A DNA stretch of 48,029 nucleotides from positions 1 to 48,029 of the forward strand of contig BNVB01000012.1 in NCBI GenBank assembly GCA_025997795.1, given 5' to 3'. The translations under genes and the position numbers were made by a program. The notes under the pieces are model-generated. The model saw only the letters and a list, made by a program, of their open reading frames with translations, did no database searches and was not told where the DNA came from. Numbering within the stretch: the first letter of the stretch is position 1; each line of letters begins with the position of its first letter. The DNA comes from Spirochaetia bacterium. Its GTDB lineage: Bacteria > Spirochaetota > Spirochaetia > Treponematales > Breznakiellaceae. Positions 44,607-48,029 of this stretch are shown one piece after another.

Positions 44607-47600
44607 TTCCCTTTTCCTCTACCACCAGCTTAAATCCGTGGTTTACAATATATTCTTCTGCTTCTTTTCCCGGATGCTGGTGAAATACAACTATTTTTTC
44701 TTTTCGGTGGTATTCATCAGCCGTCCATTTACCTTCGTTTATCGGATGATGATATTGAATATCATCACCATCCGACTTTCGGTTACGCTTATTGAGTATT
44801 TCAGAATTGAGAAGTGAAACCAAAATTTCCTTAACCCATGAGTTCTTACGATCTATTTTCGTATGATCGCTTTGGTTGTAATAAGATAATAAGCAGTTAT
44901 AACAGGCAGCCACACAGTTTTCATTGATATCTATCAAATCATCAACAGACTGTATTGGTTTTGTGGTATCATAATGCATGATTTCCAATGCTTTCTTGGC
45001 TATCTTTGAAAACTCACCGGGTTCAAGGGCAATTTTATTTAAAACTCCTGCTCCGCCTTCTGATGCTTCATAGAATAAAAGGTAATTTCGTTTATCAGCA
45101 CTCGGCAAAGGCTCTGCTGCAATCTCAACCTCTTCAATTTCATAATATTGCTCAATCCCTCGTTTAAGTGCCGCTTGTAGAGTCACCATTACCATATCGT
45201 CGGTTTGGGTTTTAGCAGGCTTAAAAAGGAGGATGTTTTTATAATCCTCAACATAGGGGACAATACGCTGGGCAGTATTTTTATCTATATCAGCAGTATC
45301 GTCATCGTCACTATCATTATCACTATCCTCTGATTTTCCCCAGCGCCCGGAAAGCGGGTCTATGTAAAACCCTTTTGATTTTTTATCTTTTCTACGCTTC
45401 CATCCATAATTAAGCCTCCACAGAGTTGCAGCGGGAGCATAAATCAAAGTACCAAAACATTCACGCTTATTATGTATATAGCAGATAATCTCACTTTCTA
45501 TAATATCTTCTTTGTTCACCTTGAACATTGTTTGTAATTCGTAGCCGATTCTCTGGCGTTCTTCGTCATTTACAGAGATACGCATCCTGGGCCGGGTTTC
45601 TACGGTTTCTATCCGATAGATATTGGCAACCTGGCTTTTTGCATCAAGAGGACTGCCGCATAACTCACAGCGTTCACTTAAAAAGGATTCCCCAATATGC
45701 CCGTGTCCGCATTCCGGGCATATCTTGGCGGTTTGTGTTGCAAGTTTAGCACCAGCACTTACTTGTCCGGCAGCAGTATTTATTTTTACCCTGAAAACTT
45801 GAAATGTTTTACCTTCGTGATATATCAAACTATTTGGCCCAAACTCAGAAATACCCAGGAATCGAGGCCGGGCAATCATGGCGCCTGCAGACCTTCGGTC
45901 TGATTCGTCTTTATTCCGGGCATTTTTTCCTGTACTTGGAATCCATGCCATAAGCGGAAGCCGAGGGAAGTTATACCCCGGTAAAAATCCGGCGCTCGCC
46001 AAGTAACGATAGGTATAGAAGTCAGAATTTTGGCTGCCTGATGATAACAAGGTTTCATATTGCTGATAAGCATCGTTATATCGGCGTTGTGCATCTTCCC
46101 GTTCTTTACGTGCGCTTCCCGGACTTTGGGCTATTTTATTGGCGCTATCCATTTGCATTTTTGTTGCACGGTACAATTCCCGCCAACGGTCGAAGCTCTT
46201 ATCGAATTTGTCAAATATATTGTTATATACAGTTTCAATGAAATCATCAGTAAGCCATAACGCTATATCACCTAAAGAAAGGTGCAATTCACCAGAGATA
46301 TTTTTAGCCTGATTAATCGAATTCCTGAGAGCGTCAGTATTATTCATTGAATCCTTATATTCAGAGCGAACAGGGAGCTCATCCTTTTCCATATCAAGTA
46401 TTTCTTTGATACTAGGTGGCAAATTAATCCCTAAAGTTTGAAGCCAGATAGAATGTAGATGACTGACAATAAGTTCTCGATTAGACAAATCAAAAAGGGG
46501 CGTTTTAACTTTTCCATAAACCATATCGCCTTTATGATTAAAAAACCATTGGTCGTGGGGGCTTAAAGCAGTACAATAGGCTATGACCAAGGCAGCCTGT
46601 CCCGATCGTCCAGCCCTTCCGCTTCGCTGAGCGTAATTTGCCGGTGTTGGAGGGACATTGCGCATATAAACCGTATTAAGCGAGGAAATATCTATACCCA
46701 ATTCCATTGTTGGAGAACAATACAGAACAGGAAGCCGCTGTAAAACCTTGCCATTTGCTTCCGGCTGTTCGTCCCACCATTTTTTATCCTTTTCTCCAAA
46801 CCGGAAACGGGCTTCCAATATTTCCCTGTCCCGTGCTTCAACTTGAGCGGTATGTTCATGGGACTCATAATCAAAGAGATTATGATTGCCACTGATCAAG
46901 GTTTTTGCAGTTTCTATATACAGTTTTCTGAAAAAATCATTAGCGGTCTTCTCAGGCTTTTCATTTATGGTCAATTGCCAAATAAGAACGCCACTGTTAA
47001 GACAGTAACCTGACATAGAACCGCCTAGCGACTCTATTATCACAAATCCGTATTTCTCTGCCCATTTAAGCATATTTTCCAGTATGGCAGTATAGTCGTC
47101 CCCTTTCCATTTTCCATAATCAAATTCAGTTCCTTTCCAAAAAAGTTCACGTTTAATTAGTTGTACGATTCGTGAACGTGGGCCGGCACTAATTATTTCA
47201 TCCCGCTTTCCTTTCCAGCCGTCTTCTATTTTAAGGGCAAGATGACTTGTCTTGGAAAGTAATTCATCATAAGAAAATGCCCAAGGCTCTTTAAGCATAT
47301 TGAATGCTTTCGTTTTATATTTATCCTGTTCAACCGGAGATAAGAACCGCGAAGAAATGCAAAGGTTCTTTTTCATTTCGTCAAAAACAAGTTCAAATAA
47401 AGCTATCCTTTTCTCCGGAGAAATTGCGGTTACTTCAGGCAGTAATATTCCGCTCTCATCACTTTCAAGATATTTTTCTAATCTATCATATTTTATCTTT
47501 AAGATATTTAAAGCTTCAAGAGATGGATTATTATAACGCCATCCTTTTCGAATATCCCGCAGAAGGCGGTATCCCAAAATAAACTGCAAAGTACTTTGAG

Positions 47601-48029
47601 CATCATCTTTAAGATGTCCGTATATATCCGGATTTTGCAGATACTCTGCACGGGTCTCGTAACTGCTATTATCAAAACCAATAGATTTGAATATGGCCGC
47701 ACTTAAATCCGCTTCATAAAGAATACCGTTGTTCTTTTCCAGAGCCGCAAGAAGGCCGCCTCGTATAGTCAAAAGAAAAATAAAGTCATTAAAATATCCT
47801 GATTGCAAGGCTGCGTCCTGCCGATTATCAGTAAAACCTAATAATTTTCTGGCGCCCTGATCTTCAAAAAGATTGTTGAGGATATTCAAAGTAAGCATTG
47901 TTGTTGCAGAAGAACGGCCTTCTCCCGAAAGACCGGAAAGGCGGTTTATGTCCTTTCCTTTTGCTTCATGAGTTGTACCGCAATGAGGGCAAAAACGAAC
48001 CGCCCCAGGTATGTAGTAATAAGGGTTGC
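44599..48029 (-). CDS. DEAD-type helicase fused to DUF1998 (DrmA+DrmB-like), partial, 5' end outside window
   Basis: The last 1142 codons of a larger gene; the frame is open to the window edge (FCPHCGTTHEAKG, then RLSGLSGEGRSSATT precede the first internal ATG at 47898). The visible part lacks motifs I-III but has the second helicase lobe: LLGFTDNRQDAALQSGYFND, YCSPTMELGIDISSLNTVYM, and PPTPANYAQRSGRAGRSGQA (motif VI). Then come a zinc site (ICPECGHGHIG, RCELCGSPLD), an acidic Asp-rich loop, and DUF1998: LLFYEASEGGAGVLNKIA and CVAACYNCLLSYYNQSDH with its four Cys. In DISARM, DrmA (helicase) and DrmB (DUF1998) are separate; here they are one chain, as in YprA/MrfA-like helicases. First visible gene of the operon; further 5' genes may lie outside. 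Confidence 0.85.
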   Translation of the reverse strand, partial: NPYYYIPGAVRFCPHCGTTHEAKGKDINRLSGLSGEGRSSATTMLTLNILNNLFEDQGARKLLGFTDNRQDAALQSGYFNDFIFLLTIRGGLLAALEKNNGILYEADLSAAIFKSIGFDNSSYETRAEYLQNPDIYGHLKDDAQSTLQFILGYRLLRDIRKGWRYNNPSLEALNILKIKYDRLEKYLESDESGILLPEVTAISPEKRIALFELVFDEMKKNLCISSRFLSPVEQDKYKTKAFNMLKEPWAFSYDELLSKTSHLALKIEDGWKGKRDEIISAGPRSRIVQLIKRELFWKGTEFDYGKWKGDDYTAILENMLKWAEKYGFVIIESLGGSMSGYCLNSGVLIWQLTINEKPEKTANDFFRKLYIETAKTLISGNHNLFDYESHEHTAQVEARDREILEARFRFGEKDKKWWDEQPEANGKVLQRLPVLYCSPTMELGIDISSLNTVYMRNVPPTPANYAQRSGRAGRSGQAALVIAYCTALSPHDQWFFNHKGDMVYGKVKTPLFDLSNRELIVSHLHSIWLQTLGINLPPSIKEILDMEKDELPVRSEYKDSMNNTDALRNSINQAKNISGELHLSLGDIALWLTDDFIETVYNNIFDKFDKSFDRWRELYRATKMQMDSANKIAQSPGSARKEREDAQRRYNDAYQQYETLLSSGSQNSDFYTYRYLASAGFLPGYNFPRLPLMAWIPSTGKNARNKDESDRRSAGAMIARPRFLGISEFGPNSLIYHEGKTFQVFRVKINTAAGQVSAGAKLATQTAKICPECGHGHIGESFLSERCELCGSPLDAKSQVANIYRIETVETRPRMRISVNDEERQRIGYELQTMFKVNKEDIIESEIICYIHNKRECFGTLIYAPAATLWRLNYGWKRRKDKKSKGFYIDPLSGRWGKSEDSDNDSDDDDTADIDKNTAQRIVPYVEDYKNILLFKPAKTQTDDMVMVTLQAALKRGIEQYYEIEEVEIAAEPLPSADKRNYLLFYEASEGGAGVLNKIALEPGEFSKIAKKALEIMHYDTTKPIQSVDDLIDINENCVAACYNCLLSYYNQSDHTKIDRKNSWVKEILVSLLNSEILNKRNRKSDGDDIQYHHPINEGKWTADEYHRKEKIVVFHQHPGKEAEEYIVNHGFKLVVEEKGNE

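Noticed and set aside
34836..48029. Considered as BREX
   Set aside because: PglX-like and helicase genes are present, but no PglZ, BrxC, BrxA or BrxB is in the window. They could lie beyond the right edge, so this is a provisional rejection.
1..48029. tRNA or rRNA genes
   Set aside because: None seen by eye on either strand; a tRNAscan run would be needed to exclude them fully.

Overview
The window looks like a piece of a Treponema-type spirochaete chromosome. The best evidence is the housekeeping block at 8.1-15.9 kb, where dnaG, rpoD and a C4 zinc-ribbon gene lie in one tight operon beside mltG. This matches the order I remember from Treponema pallidum (TP0492-TP0494 region). Other supporting points are bacterial type A rnpB, an ABC sugar-uptake cluster without its own ATPase, and a large defence island. 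Genus and habitat are inference. Most of the window is GC-rich in its codon third positions; about 32.2-37.6 kb is clearly AT-rich, which suggests acquired DNA.

Layout. 1-229: a perfect 91-bp inverted repeat just upstream of the first gene. 252-3140: a nucleotide-sugar dehydratase/epimerase and a sugar aminotransferase, probably for surface polysaccharide. 3175-6663: a three-subunit molybdenum hydroxylase (molybdopterin, 2Fe-2S and FAD subunits). 6666-8024: a MATE efflux pump, convergent with it. 8121-8595: rnpB with its own promoter. 8601-15900 (minus): the operon ykgJ-like, metallo-beta-lactamase-fold hydrolase, 60-aa ORF, mltG, dnaG, rpoD, zinc-ribbon protein. 15939-22921 (plus): NahK-like sugar kinase, CBM9-like protein, sugar-binding lipoprotein, two permeases, DUF5107/TPR protein, which together look like uptake and first-step metabolism of an amino sugar or oligosaccharide. 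22904-23047: a tandem palindromic repeat that carries the stop codons of both convergent genes. 23044-27211 (minus): an alternative Hsp70 set (GrpE-like, HscC-like Hsp70, TPR protein, J/TPR/SEC-C protein) whose J domain has lost HPD.

27404 to the end is a defence-type island: an AAA ATPase/PD-(D/E)XK protein; a minus-strand operon of AAA15 ATPase, HNH_2 nuclease and Fic protein; a plus-strand pair of unrecognised genes (441 and 369 aa) that overlap by 104 nt, the second with a wHTH, a zinc ribbon and a possible class III cyclase fold; and a long minus-strand operon that runs off the right edge. That operon holds a DEAD-type helicase fused to DUF1998 (DrmA+DrmB-like), a SNF2 helicase (DrmD-like), a previously unlisted 57-aa ORF, a large N6-adenine methyltransferase (DrmMI/PglX-like) and a STAND ATPase with an Mrr-like N-terminus and a TPR C-terminus.

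The best candidate for an undescribed system is this last operon: DISARM class 1-like parts, helicase and DUF1998 in one chain, a tiny extra protein, and an Avs-like STAND protein translationally coupled to the methyltransferase. The second candidate is the neighbouring 441/369-aa pair. No gene-free stretch longer than 300 bases was found; the longest is 32172-32435, which holds divergent promoters and a palindrome.
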